Under the pieces are notes generated by a model. That model saw only the letters and a program-made list of their open reading frames with translations. It had not been told where the DNA came from and made no database searches. The translations under genes were made by a program, and so were the position numbers. A DNA stretch of 64,000 nucleotides, from contig NZ_AYGX02000032.1 of assembly GCF_000498955.2 (NCBI RefSeq), positions 1 to 64,000 on the forward strand, in the 5' to 3' direction. Positions 1 through 7,893 of this stretch are shown piece by piece. The number at the start of each line of letters is the position of its first letter. Positions within the stretch are counted from its first letter, which is position 1. This stretch comes from Lactiplantibacillus fabifermentans DSM 21115 (lineage in GTDB: Bacteria; Bacillota; Bacilli; Lactobacillales; Lactobacillaceae).

Positions 1-20
1 AGGAAGCTGATCTTTTTTGT

Positions 21-37
21 CCGAACAGCGTTCGGAT
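21..37. other. GTCCGAAC/GTTCGGA hairpin left of malE
   Basis: A perfect 7-bp inverted repeat, TCCGAAC-AGC-GTTCGGA, lies downstream of malE and its terminator. It has T-rich sequence on both sides (TTTTTT to the left, TTAATTTT to the right). It may be a second transcript-attenuating or processing hairpin between malE and the permease genes expected beyond the left edge. The role is inference. Confidence 0.35.
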
Positions 38-103
38 TAATTTTACAATCTACCTGTCGCCCGTACCCCTTTCCTAAATGTAAGGCAAAATTTCTTTTAA
101 AAA

Positions 104-133
104 GGCTGAGACAAAACGAATTTTGTTTCAGCC
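104..133 (-). terminator. Terminator or attenuator after malE
   Basis: A 13-bp stem (GGCTGAAACAAAA pairing with TTTTGTCTCAGCC on the minus strand, one G-T wobble) is followed by TTTTTAAAAG. If malF/malG follow to the left, as in most maltodextrin operons, this would be a partial terminator that keeps the binding protein more abundant than the permease. Confidence 0.75.
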
Positions 134-162
134 CCCTTAATAACTATTTAAATAACAACTAA

Positions 163-1422
163 CTAATTACTGTATTTTTCAGAGATGTTGGTCTTGATCG
201 TCTTAACAGCTTTATCAGCAGCTTGTTTAGGCGTCATCTTACCAGCAGCAGCGTTGGTCATCATCGTTTGAGCTGGTGTCCAAACTTCAGCCATTTGAGG
301 TAAGTTGATCAAAGGAACATCAACATCGTATTGCTTAGAAACGGCTTTCGCCATGTCATCGCCAGTGCTTACAGCGTACTTACGAGCAGCGGTGTTAGCA
401 GGAATTTCGTTTGAAGTCTTGTAGTATTCCTTTTGGCTAGCAGTGTTTGAGATAAAGTCAGTCCAAGCTTGTGCAGCGGTCTTGTGCTTAGAGTAGTTTG
501 AGATAACCCAAGCTTTACCACCAGCAAAGGCTTGATAATTCTTACCGTTAGTTAACTTAGGTAAGGAAGCAACCCCGAAATCAACTTTTGACTTCTTGTA
601 AGTAGCTGCCATCCAAGGACCATCGATAACTGCAGCAGTCTTGCCAGATGTAAATTGTGACGTTACAAAGTTTTCGTTTGAGGTCACATTTTGCATCCCA
701 GTTGGCCAGTACTTAGTGAACCATTTAGTCATGTAAGTCAAACCATCAACCGCACCAGAGTTGTTCAACCCTAACTTCTTGTAGTTAGTGTTGTTGTCGC
801 CGAAGACGTAGCCACCATAACCCTTAATAACACCGAATGAATTATAGAAGTTTGTCCATTGAGTTAAGAAAGCCACACTCTTCGTCTTATCGTTAGCATA
901 TTGGTACTTCGATTGTTTGGCGAGTTTTTCAAGTTGCGTAAAGTTAGTTGGCGCATTCTTGATTAACTTCTTGTTATAGTACAAGACTTCAGATTCAATG
1001 GTAACTGGTGCCCCATAAACCTTGTTCTTGTATGTAACGGACTTCTTACCAGTTGCATTATAACGGCCGCTAGCTAACTTAACCGTTGATAATTGCCCTT
1101 GTGACGCCATTTGACCAACCCGGTCGTAAGCAGCCATCAAAACATCTGGCCCCTTACCTGAAGGTCCGTCTAACTTCAAAGCATCGTCTTCATCAAGCAT
1201 GGCCTTGTATGAAACCGTTACTTTAACGTTGTACTTCTTTTCAAACTTTGGAACCATTTTCTTCATATATGATTTATATGAAGGGTCCGCTGAAACCTTC
1301 AACGTCTTGTCCATCTTTGATGATGATGATGAACTCGACGATGACTTACTACCACAACCTACAAGTGTGAGTGCCAAGCCAGTGGCTAAAACACCCATCC
1401 CCAACTTCTTCCAAGTACTCAT
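163..1422 (-). CDS. malE: Maltose/maltodextrin ABC transporter substrate-binding lipoprotein
   Basis: 419 aa. The N-terminus is a lipoprotein signal: MSTWKKLGMG, a hydrophobic stretch, then the lipobox LVGC with the acylated Cys near residue 23, followed by a Ser-rich linker. The mature part is a family-1 extracellular solute-binding protein (KMVPKFEKKYNVKVTV, GKGPDVLMAAYDRVGQ, GKTAAVIDGPW, FAGGKAWVIS), the MalE type. It captures maltodextrin outside the membrane and delivers it to a MalFG-type permease, which is not in the window. The start is supported by AAGGAGGA 7 nt upstream. The neighbouring GH13 and GH31 alpha-glucosidases and LacI regulators support maltodextrin. The exact ligand (maltose, maltodextrin, isomaltose) is inferred from context. 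Confidence 0.9.
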   Translation of the reverse strand: MSTWKKLGMGVLATGLALTLVGCGSKSSSSSSSSSKMDKTLKVSADPSYKSYMKKMVPKFEKKYNVKVTVSYKAMLDEDDALKLDGPSGKGPDVLMAAYDRVGQMASQGQLSTVKLASGRYNATGKKSVTYKNKVYGAPVTIESEVLYYNKKLIKNAPTNFTQLEKLAKQSKYQYANDKTKSVAFLTQWTNFYNSFGVIKGYGGYVFGDNNTNYKKLGLNNSGAVDGLTYMTKWFTKYWPTGMQNVTSNENFVTSQFTSGKTAAVIDGPWMAATYKKSKVDFGVASLPKLTNGKNYQAFAGGKAWVISNYSKHKTAAQAWTDFISNTASQKEYYKTSNEIPANTAARKYAVSTGDDMAKAVSKQYDVDVPLINLPQMAEVWTPAQTMMTNAAAGKMTPKQAADKAVKTIKTNISEKYSN

Positions 1423-1467
1423 AGTTCTTCCTCCTTGCGAAGCATCTTAATTCATTTACCATAAGTT

Positions 1468-1496
1468 ATTATGCATCCATGCAAACGCTTTCGCAA
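1468..1496 (-). promoter_or_regulatory. malE promoter with operator-like palindromes
   Basis: On the minus strand, -35 TTGCGA (1491-1496), a 17-bp spacer and -10 CATAAT (1468-1473). The -35 lies inside an inverted repeat (AAACGC...GCGTTT, about 1483-1504) typical of LacI/CcpA-family operators. Binding there would block RNA polymerase directly. Confidence 0.7.
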
Positions 1497-1508
1497 GCGT
1501 TTTCGTAA

Positions 1509-1522
1509 TGTTAACGTTAACA
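1509..1522. promoter_or_regulatory. Perfect palindrome TGTTAACGTTAACA (cre/MalR-type operator)
   Basis: A 14-bp perfect palindrome just upstream of the malE -35. It matches the cre consensus TGWAANCGNTNWCA at 13 of 14 positions. It is equally suited to a LacI-family repressor, and two such repressors are encoded in the next operon. Which protein binds cannot be told from sequence. Confidence 0.65.
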
Positions 1523-1540
1523 GAATTTTACTAAAAATAA

Positions 1541-1566
1541 ATCCCAGTGCTGAAAATCACTGGGAT
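1541..1566 (-). terminator. Terminator after the GH13 alpha-glucosidase
   Basis: ATCCCAGTG / CACTGGGAT perfect 9-bp stem with an 8-nt loop, followed on the minus strand by TTATTTTTAG. It separates the lacI-lacI-malL transcript from malE. Confidence 0.8.
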
Positions 1567-1678
1567 TCGTTGTGAAACCGGGATTTAGCCCAATTCATAT
1601 AAATATATTCAGATTAATATCATATCATTAAGGCTCTAATGAATAGACCAATTCTGTAAATGTATGCACATTATTGCA

Positions 1679-3352
1679 TTACTTAGCTTGCAACACGATA
1701 CTACTCCAAGCTGGTAAGGTGACTTCACGATCCTTAACCGTTGCGTCGCCTTGGACTAGCCAGGTCGTGTCAGCTTCAAATGGTAAGGTATAAGTCCGCA
1801 TCGCTGGTGTTAAATTGCAAACGATTGCGGCTTGCTGGTGTCCATCATCAATTGCATAAGTGAACAATTGCTTGTTACTTGGTAACATGATAAACTCACC
1901 GTTCACAAATACTGACTGCTGTTTCAATTGCAGTAATTGCCGATAGTAATTCCAGACACTGTCGGCATCGGCCATTTCCGCGGCCGCATTCATATCATCC
2001 GTGGCACCATGTTTCCATGGTAAATGGTCAGAGAACCCATGATTAGGGTCATCATTCCATTGCATTGGGCCGCGACCCGCCATCTTATGCGTCTTATTAA
2101 GCATCGTCATGATTTCAGCCGTCGACTTGCCCGCTGCTTTGGCACTTTCAACAAAACCAGGGACCGTTTGATCTTCAAAATCAGCGATATCATTGTAGCG
2201 AATATTCGTTAAGCCTAATTCTTCACCGTAATAAATAATTGGTACGCCACGTTGCAAGTACAACGCGGTCGCTAATGACTTGGCACTTTGTAGTGGATAG
2301 TCCGCATCCCCATACCGGGTCGCAACCCGCGCCATATCATGGTTATTCCAATAAAGCGTTGGTAAACTGACACCGGCCAAAGCCGCTTGAATGCCGACTG
2401 TATGTTGTTTATAAGTTGTCACATCCATTGGGCGTGGTTGGAACATATCCGAAAAGCTGGCATCATCATGGGAATTATCGTCGGCAAACGTGCGGAACGT
2501 AATGACATTATCACATTCATCGGTGCCAGGTTTGGTATAATCAACCATCAAATGCGGATCCGCTGAAGAGGCTTCACCGACGACGTAAGTATCGGGATGT
2601 TTCGCTTTAATGGCCGCGACAAAATCATGCAAATATTCATGCACCTTTGGCAAATGGGCATAAAACATGTCCGAAATAATCGGCGTTTGGTCCCCCGTGG
2701 CACTCGGATACGTTTGCCGAAAATCGGCTTTCGCTAGATGAATAAAGGCATCCAAGCGCAAGCCATCAATCCCTTTTTCTACCCAGAATTCCGCGACATC
2801 ACGCATCGCTTGGCGTACTGCAGGATTTTTCCAGTTCAAATCAGGCATCCGTTTATCAAATAAATGGAAGTAGTATTGGGACCCGCCAGCCGGATCTTTA
2901 TCCCAGACACTGCCGCCGAAAAATGATCCCCAATTGTTGGGCCGACCACCGTCAGCAGCGGGATCTTGCCACAAATAATAATCGCGATACGGACTGTTTG
3001 GTTCAGCAACGGCTTTTTTGAACCACGGATGTTGGTCTGAAGTGTGGTTCAAGACAAAGTCAAAGATGATGTACATGCCATTTTGATGGACCGTGGCAAT
3101 CAAATCCTCGACTTCAGCCATCGTCCCTAAACTCGGATCGACTTGATAATAATCCGAAACATCATAACCATTATCAACTTGTGGCGATTGATAGATGGGA
3201 TTCAACCAAATCGTCGTAATCCCCAATTCTTTCAAATAAGGGACTTTTTCAGTAATCCCTGGAATATCACCGATACCATCGTTATTACTATCATTGAAGC
3301 TTTTCGGATAAATTTGATAAATCGTTTGTTGGTCGTACCAATGTTTGCTCAT
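1679..3352 (-). CDS. malL: GH13 alpha-glucosidase (oligo-1,6-glucosidase / maltase type)
   Basis: 557 aa, cytoplasmic, no signal peptide. The four GH13 regions are visible: DFVLNH (I), GLRLDAFIHL with the nucleophile Asp (II), GEASS with the acid/base Glu (III) and NHD (IV), after an N-terminal YQIYPKSFNDSNNDGIGD. This is the alpha-glucosidase/oligo-1,6-glucosidase subgroup, which releases glucose from the non-reducing end of short malto- or isomalto-oligosaccharides. Start: an in-frame GTG exists 12 nt upstream but abuts the ribosome site, whereas AAGGAGTGG is well placed for the ATG at 3352. It begins 18 nt after the lacI stop, so it is probably translationally coupled. Alpha-1,4 versus alpha-1,6 preference is not decidable here. 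Confidence 0.88.
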   Translation of the reverse strand: MSKHWYDQQTIYQIYPKSFNDSNNDGIGDIPGITEKVPYLKELGITTIWLNPIYQSPQVDNGYDVSDYYQVDPSLGTMAEVEDLIATVHQNGMYIIFDFVLNHTSDQHPWFKKAVAEPNSPYRDYYLWQDPAADGGRPNNWGSFFGGSVWDKDPAGGSQYYFHLFDKRMPDLNWKNPAVRQAMRDVAEFWVEKGIDGLRLDAFIHLAKADFRQTYPSATGDQTPIISDMFYAHLPKVHEYLHDFVAAIKAKHPDTYVVGEASSADPHLMVDYTKPGTDECDNVITFRTFADDNSHDDASFSDMFQPRPMDVTTYKQHTVGIQAALAGVSLPTLYWNNHDMARVATRYGDADYPLQSAKSLATALYLQRGVPIIYYGEELGLTNIRYNDIADFEDQTVPGFVESAKAAGKSTAEIMTMLNKTHKMAGRGPMQWNDDPNHGFSDHLPWKHGATDDMNAAAEMADADSVWNYYRQLLQLKQQSVFVNGEFIMLPSNKQLFTYAIDDGHQQAAIVCNLTPAMRTYTLPFEADTTWLVQGDATVKDREVTLPAWSSIVLQAK

Positions 3353-3370
3353 ATTTGTTGCCACTCCTTG

Positions 3371-4324
3371 TTAACGGGTCGATTCCGCCGTCGATAACCG
3401 TGATTTAATAATAATTTTTTCTTGATCTTGTCGCTCGTGGGGATGTTGAATATTGCTCAACAGCAATTTAGCCGCCGCGCGGCCCATCACTTCCAACGGT
3501 TGTTGCATCGTCGTGAGTCGCTTGGATGCAATTTGGTTCAACAACACCCCGTCAAATCCTATAACACCGTAATCATCAGGAACCTTGCCCCCATTCAGGG
3601 TAATGCCATCTTCAATCCCGATGCCTAACCGATCACTGGCACACACGAAGGCGGTATTTTTAGGAAATTCCGCCCAATGCTGCTGCACATAATCGGTAGC
3701 CACGTGACAATGATTAGCTAACTTGACGAGTTGAGCACTGACACCGCTTTCAGTTACGGCATCACGAAAGCCGGTTTCACGGTCATACTCAAACGGTTCA
3801 TCGACATCGATGCCGACAAACACTAAATGCTCATAACCACGTGAAATCGCATAACGGGTGCTTTCGTATAACGCTTGATAATTATCGGTATCGACATAAT
3901 CATAGCCTTGCTGATTGCGCCCAAAAAAGACGACCGGCTGTTGTAACTGCTCGACCCATGCATAATCTTTTTGGCGAATCCCCGTTAAAATATAACCGTC
4001 ACATTCCCCAACTTGATAACTATTGCTCGTTGCTAATTGTAGCGCGTACTGATGCCGGTTTAATTCATTGGAGATGCCGGCCAATAACATCATATAGTAA
4101 GGCTCCGTTGTATCCATATCTTCAAAAATTGTTAATTTAATGACGCGCGTACTCCGACTAACTAATGCTCTAGCCGCCGCGTTAGGTTGATAGTGCAACT
4201 CTTGCATGACTTGCATTATCGACGTCCGCAATTCGTCGCGCACTTGTTCCGGATGATTAATCGCCCGTGAAACCGTCATTTTTGATACATTGGCCCGTTC
4301 CGCAACATCATTTAGTGTGACCAT
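3371..4324 (-). CDS. LacI-family transcriptional regulator (maltodextrin locus, copy A)
   Basis: 317 aa. N-terminal LacI helix-turn-helix (VTLNDVAERANVSKMTVSRAINHPEQV) with the hinge following, then a periplasmic-binding-like sugar sensor domain (DGYILTGIR, FVCASDRLGIGIEDG, GVIGFDGVLLNQIASKRLTTMQQP). It likely represses malE and/or its own operon and is relieved by a maltodextrin-derived ligand. Start: GTG at 4330 lies 2 nt from the AGGGGGAG ribosome site, while the ATG at 4324 has 8-nt spacing, so ATG is chosen. It is followed within 18 nt by the GH13 enzyme. Confidence 0.85.
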   Translation of the reverse strand: MVTLNDVAERANVSKMTVSRAINHPEQVRDELRTSIMQVMQELHYQPNAAARALVSRSTRVIKLTIFEDMDTTEPYYMMLLAGISNELNRHQYALQLATSNSYQVGECDGYILTGIRQKDYAWVEQLQQPVVFFGRNQQGYDYVDTDNYQALYESTRYAISRGYEHLVFVGIDVDEPFEYDRETGFRDAVTESGVSAQLVKLANHCHVATDYVQQHWAEFPKNTAFVCASDRLGIGIEDGITLNGGKVPDDYGVIGFDGVLLNQIASKRLTTMQQPLEVMGRAAAKLLLSNIQHPHERQDQEKIIIKSRLSTAESTR

Positions 4325-4367
4325 GCTCACAACTCCCCCTACCTTTTTGTCTACCTAATAACTTACC

Positions 4368-5387
4368 TTACCCCAGTGATCTAATCTGATGAACCGAGTG
4401 CCGTTTCACAATTTGATGGGGCACAATAATCGCGGTCGACAATTCATCTGTCGGCCGGTTAGCCATTGCAATCTTAGCAGCTTCTTCCCCTAAACGTTGC
4501 GGGAACACTGCCACTGATGTTAATGTCGGATGCGCCAGTTCGGAAAAGATTGAGTTATTAAAACCAATCAGTGAAAATTGTTTTACTTTCCAATCAGGAT
4601 CATTATGTAACACTTGTTGTAATTTTAAAGCTAACATATCATCAACAGCTACAAACCCAGTCACATCGGGGTATTGCGCAAAGAATTTTTTCAGTGCCGA
4701 TACCCCGTCGGCGTGGTTTTCAAAGCGTTGCTCTAACATGATATTAGGTAAGTTTTGTTGCATCATGGCCCGTTGATAGCCCAAAATTCGATCCCCTTGA
4801 ACCATTTTGGAGATATCTGAATATAAGAAACAAATTCGGCGATGCCCTTGTTCAATCAAGTATTGGGTGGCATCAGTTCCGGCTTGGATATTATCGTTAT
4901 CCACATATGACGTCTTATTTACATCAGCATATGGTTTCCCGATAACCACATACTGCACGTCAAAATGTTGTAAGCGGGCCACGACCGGATCATCTTTTTC
5001 AGAGTACAACAAAATAAAATTGCGAATGTGGCCTTGCGCAATCATGACGTCAATATTATGAACGAGTTCATCACTGGAAATCCCGGTGGCTAACGTGGTC
5101 ATCGAGCCGTGTTGACTGCAAATCGAGTTAATCCCACGAATCATTTCCAAGAAAAATGGATTGGAAAAGATTTCATGATGGTCGACTGGTAAGACGACCC
5201 CAATCGTATTACTAGCTTTAGTGGCCAAATTTTGCGCGTTAAAGTCAGGCGCATAGTTTAATTCACGAGCGGCCTTAACGACCTTTTCTCGCGTTGGTTG
5301 ACTAATGATTTTACTGCCGTGCATTGCTCGCGAGGCCGTGGATGGTGACACGCCGGCGCGTTGGGCAACATCCTTAATTGTTGCCAT
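4368..5387 (-). CDS. LacI-family transcriptional regulator (maltodextrin locus, copy B)
   Basis: 339 aa. N-terminal helix-turn-helix ATIKDVAQRAGVSPSTASRAM, closer to the classical LacI/GalR/MalR type than copy A. Its effector domain contains YVVIGKPYADVNKTSYVDND, GFVAVDDMLALKLQQVL and SLIGFNNSIFSELAHPTLTSV. First gene of the operon lacI(B)-lacI(A)-malL. A LacI-type palindrome overlaps its own -35, which predicts autoregulation. Two unlike LacI proteins in series suggest that separate ligands or separate target operators are sensed. The ATG is preceded by GGGGGGAA. Confidence 0.87.
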   Translation of the reverse strand: MATIKDVAQRAGVSPSTASRAMHGSKIISQPTREKVVKAARELNYAPDFNAQNLATKASNTIGVVLPVDHHEIFSNPFFLEMIRGINSICSQHGSMTTLATGISSDELVHNIDVMIAQGHIRNFILLYSEKDDPVVARLQHFDVQYVVIGKPYADVNKTSYVDNDNIQAGTDATQYLIEQGHRRICFLYSDISKMVQGDRILGYQRAMMQQNLPNIMLEQRFENHADGVSALKKFFAQYPDVTGFVAVDDMLALKLQQVLHNDPDWKVKQFSLIGFNNSIFSELAHPTLTSVAVFPQRLGEEAAKIAMANRPTDELSTAIIVPHQIVKRHSVHQIRSLG

Positions 5388-5423
5388 ATCATTCCCCCCG
5401 ATCTAAGTTCAAGCTACGCATTA

Positions 5424-5461
5424 AATATAAAACGTTTTCAACACTTTTGCAAGCGATTGCA
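5424..5461 (-). promoter_or_regulatory. Promoter and operator of the lacI-lacI-malL operon
   Basis: Minus strand: -35 TTGCAA (5447-5452), 17-bp spacer, -10 TATATT (5424-5429). The near-palindrome TGCAAGCGATTGCA (5448-5461, LacI/cre type) overlaps the -35, and AAAACGTTTT lies in the spacer. The arrangement fits autorepression. Confidence 0.7.
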
Positions 5462-5495
5462 TAAATTTGCGTAGTATCTTATATAATTTTATCAA

Positions 5496-5530
5496 TAAAA
5501 ACCCGTTAGTAAAGTTGCCAGCGGGTTTTT
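5496..5530. terminator. Terminator after the GH31 gene
   Basis: AAAAACCCG ... CGGGTTTTT stem with a 17-nt loop and T-runs on both strands. It mainly serves the minus-strand GH31 gene ending at 5552. Confidence 0.75.
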
Positions 5531-5551
5531 GTTCAAATATTTTAACCATAG

Positions 5552-7780
5552 TTAACGGACAACTAATTCCGTTAGCATCCCTTGTACAGCTGAATCCTTG
5601 AGCGTCGTAACATAAGCCAACCAACTCGACTCATCGGCCGCGGCTTGATACGCATGCCAAATCGTTTGTTTCAAATCAAATGGTAATTTGGCAAATTGCA
5701 ATCGCTGCTGCAACTGAGCACGATTTTGCGCCGCTACATCATTTAAAACTAAATCATCAAAGCTAGCCCGCCCCGCTTGCCAGACGGGGGCAGCGCTAGT
5801 TGCGCCGACCAGCTCACAAGTATATTGCCGATTCGACGGTAACAACTGATGAGGATCCGTAACAGTCACGGTCAGGTGATAGTCGGCATCATCCCACCAA
5901 AAATCAGTCGTTGCTTGCCGTGTCCCGCTCGTTTCAATCAGCTGATAATGACCAGTGGCACCAACAAATATTTTTAAATGTAGGGTCGTCGGCAAGGTCA
6001 TTACCGGTTGCATATAATCCGGATTCAGGGGCACAATGCTACCCGCCGCGACAAATACCGGATATTGGTTAAGGTCCCGATAAGCTGTGAAATAACGATC
6101 GCCATGATACCGCAATCCCGTCGACCAGTCATACCACTCACCTGCTGGTAACCAAACCGGTACCGTTGTTAATTGCGTGGTCGCATCGCGCGGCGTGGTT
6201 GCTGCGGCAACGATCATCGCCGGACCGAATTGGTATTCATGGGGCACTCGATACGCCCAATCCGCATCGGGGTGACCATAATACATCGGTTCAATTAGGG
6301 CCTGTCCCGCCACGTGCGTTTGCACATTAGCCGTGGCTAAGTATGGTAATAATTGATGCCGTAATTGCAAAAATTTAATCATCGGCGTCGCATATTCAGC
6401 CGCATAACGCCATGGTTCCTTACTCATGAAGGGGTTGCGGGAACTATGCAAACGTAAAATCGGGCTAAAAACCCCTAATTGGAGCCACCGTAACGCCAAT
6501 TCACCATCATAGGTGCCGTGCATGTGACCGCCGATATCATGGCTCCACCACGTATAACCAATATTAGTGGCGGTCGCCGTGAAATAAGGCTGAAATTGCA
6601 AAGATGCCCACGAAGCAATCGTATCACCTGAAAAACCGACTGGGTAACGATGGCTCCCGGGACCAGCATACCGCGATAAGATCAATCCCTGACCATGATG
6701 TTCCTGCGCATTATCTTCATAATGGGCCACATTTAATAGCCACAACGGGTCAATACCTTGACTCCCTTGACTGCGGCCCTGTTGCCAATCCAGCCACCAA
6801 AAATCGACCCCTTGGGCTTCTAAGGGATGATGGACTAATTTAAAATACGCGTGCTTAAAGGCGGCATTTTGCAAATTAAATAAGGCTGGTTGGTCATCAG
6901 TGAGTTTTAGCGCGGCAGCTACTGCTAAATAACACTGTTCATGTGGTCGAATACCAGCGGCCGGGTGTACGTTCAACGTCACATGCCGTCCCTGGTCGTG
7001 TAGCTGTTGCAACAGCTTGCCAGGATTCGGGAAATATTCCGCATTCCATGAATAGCCGGTCCAGCCACTACCGTATCTAGCCGGAATTTCAGTTCGGTGC
7101 CAGTCCATATCGAGGACCGCCACCGCAATCGGCACTCGGGCGTCATCAAAGCGGTGCATCAAGGCCAAATATTCATTTTGGCGATACGGATAATAACGAC
7201 TCCACCAATTACCCAGTGCATAACGTGGAATCAAAGGCGGATAACCGGTTAATTGATAGTAGGCTTGCAACGTTGCCCGATAATCACGGCCATAGGCAAA
7301 ATAGTACAAATCCAGCTCTTGATTTTGACGCGGCAATAACGCGTCATCTAATAACCGGGCACTCGCCGAATCATCTAAAACGCTGATGCCATTTTTAGAC
7401 ATTAAACCGGCGGGTAACTCGACCGTCCCATCGACCTTATCCAAAGTCCGCACAGTACCGCCTAAATTTTTACCGACCGGGGTGCCACAATACCACCGAC
7501 TATCGTACGTGCCGTAATTATGGGCTGCATCGATATATAAGTTACCAGCTTGCGGATCACCACCATCATAATAGAGATGAAAACCCGTGGTGATGACTTC
7601 TAGCACATGTGTCGCGTGGTCATGTAAAACGGTGTATGGTGGCACTTCAAAGTCTCGATGCTGAACAATTTGCGTCGTGCCATTTTCAAACATTCCACTC
7701 GTAATATATTCAATTCGAATTAGCTTGGACGTTAAAACGGTCAGTCGTAACCGGCCGACTTCAATCTGATTGGTTGTCAC
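5552..7780 (-). CDS. GH31 alpha-glucosidase (DUF5110-type C-terminus)
   Basis: 742 aa, cytoplasmic. N-terminal beta domain, then a GH31 barrel: AVLDMDWHRTEIPARYGSG, GWTGYSWNAEYFPNP, WWLDWQQG (the Asp is the expected nucleophile, about residue 330), GFSGDT (expected acid/base Asp) and WWSHDIGGHMHG. The C-terminal beta-sandwich domains are FGPAMIVAAAT...PVWLPAGEWYDW and beyond. The family cleaves alpha-linked glucosides (alpha-glucosidase, isomaltase, sometimes alpha-xylosidase). Start: GTG with AAGGGGG 9 nt upstream. The nearest ATG, at 7785, is out of frame. Flanked by terminators, so it is a single-gene unit beside the maltodextrin operon, where it may attack alpha-1,6 or alpha-1,3 branches. 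Confidence 0.86.
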   Translation of the reverse strand: MTTNQIEVGRLRLTVLTSKLIRIEYITSGMFENGTTQIVQHRDFEVPPYTVLHDHATHVLEVITTGFHLYYDGGDPQAGNLYIDAAHNYGTYDSRWYCGTPVGKNLGGTVRTLDKVDGTVELPAGLMSKNGISVLDDSASARLLDDALLPRQNQELDLYYFAYGRDYRATLQAYYQLTGYPPLIPRYALGNWWSRYYPYRQNEYLALMHRFDDARVPIAVAVLDMDWHRTEIPARYGSGWTGYSWNAEYFPNPGKLLQQLHDQGRHVTLNVHPAAGIRPHEQCYLAVAAALKLTDDQPALFNLQNAAFKHAYFKLVHHPLEAQGVDFWWLDWQQGRSQGSQGIDPLWLLNVAHYEDNAQEHHGQGLILSRYAGPGSHRYPVGFSGDTIASWASLQFQPYFTATATNIGYTWWSHDIGGHMHGTYDGELALRWLQLGVFSPILRLHSSRNPFMSKEPWRYAAEYATPMIKFLQLRHQLLPYLATANVQTHVAGQALIEPMYYGHPDADWAYRVPHEYQFGPAMIVAAATTPRDATTQLTTVPVWLPAGEWYDWSTGLRYHGDRYFTAYRDLNQYPVFVAAGSIVPLNPDYMQPVMTLPTTLHLKIFVGATGHYQLIETSGTRQATTDFWWDDADYHLTVTVTDPHQLLPSNRQYTCELVGATSAAPVWQAGRASFDDLVLNDVAAQNRAQLQQRLQFAKLPFDLKQTIWHAYQAAADESSWLAYVTTLKDSAVQGMLTELVVR

Positions 7781-7851
7781 TGCATTCTGCCCCCTTCAAT
7801 TGATGAATTGAGCATAACGTTTCATCGCTGGTTTAACTATCAAGATAATGT

Positions 7852-7887
7852 AAAGAAACGACTGATTGTTGCATCAGCCGTTTCTTT
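7852..7887 (-). terminator. Terminator after the GH3 gene
   Basis: AAAGAAACG-ac-TGAT / ATCA-gc-CGTTTCTTT stem, followed on the minus strand by TTTACATT. It ends the AraC/EIIC/GH3 cassette. Confidence 0.65.
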
Positions 7888-7893
7888 ACATTG

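Noticed and set aside
5421-5624. 67-aa minus-strand ORF across the GH31 terminator
   Set aside because: Spans a terminator and the end of the GH31 gene in another frame, with no ribosome site.
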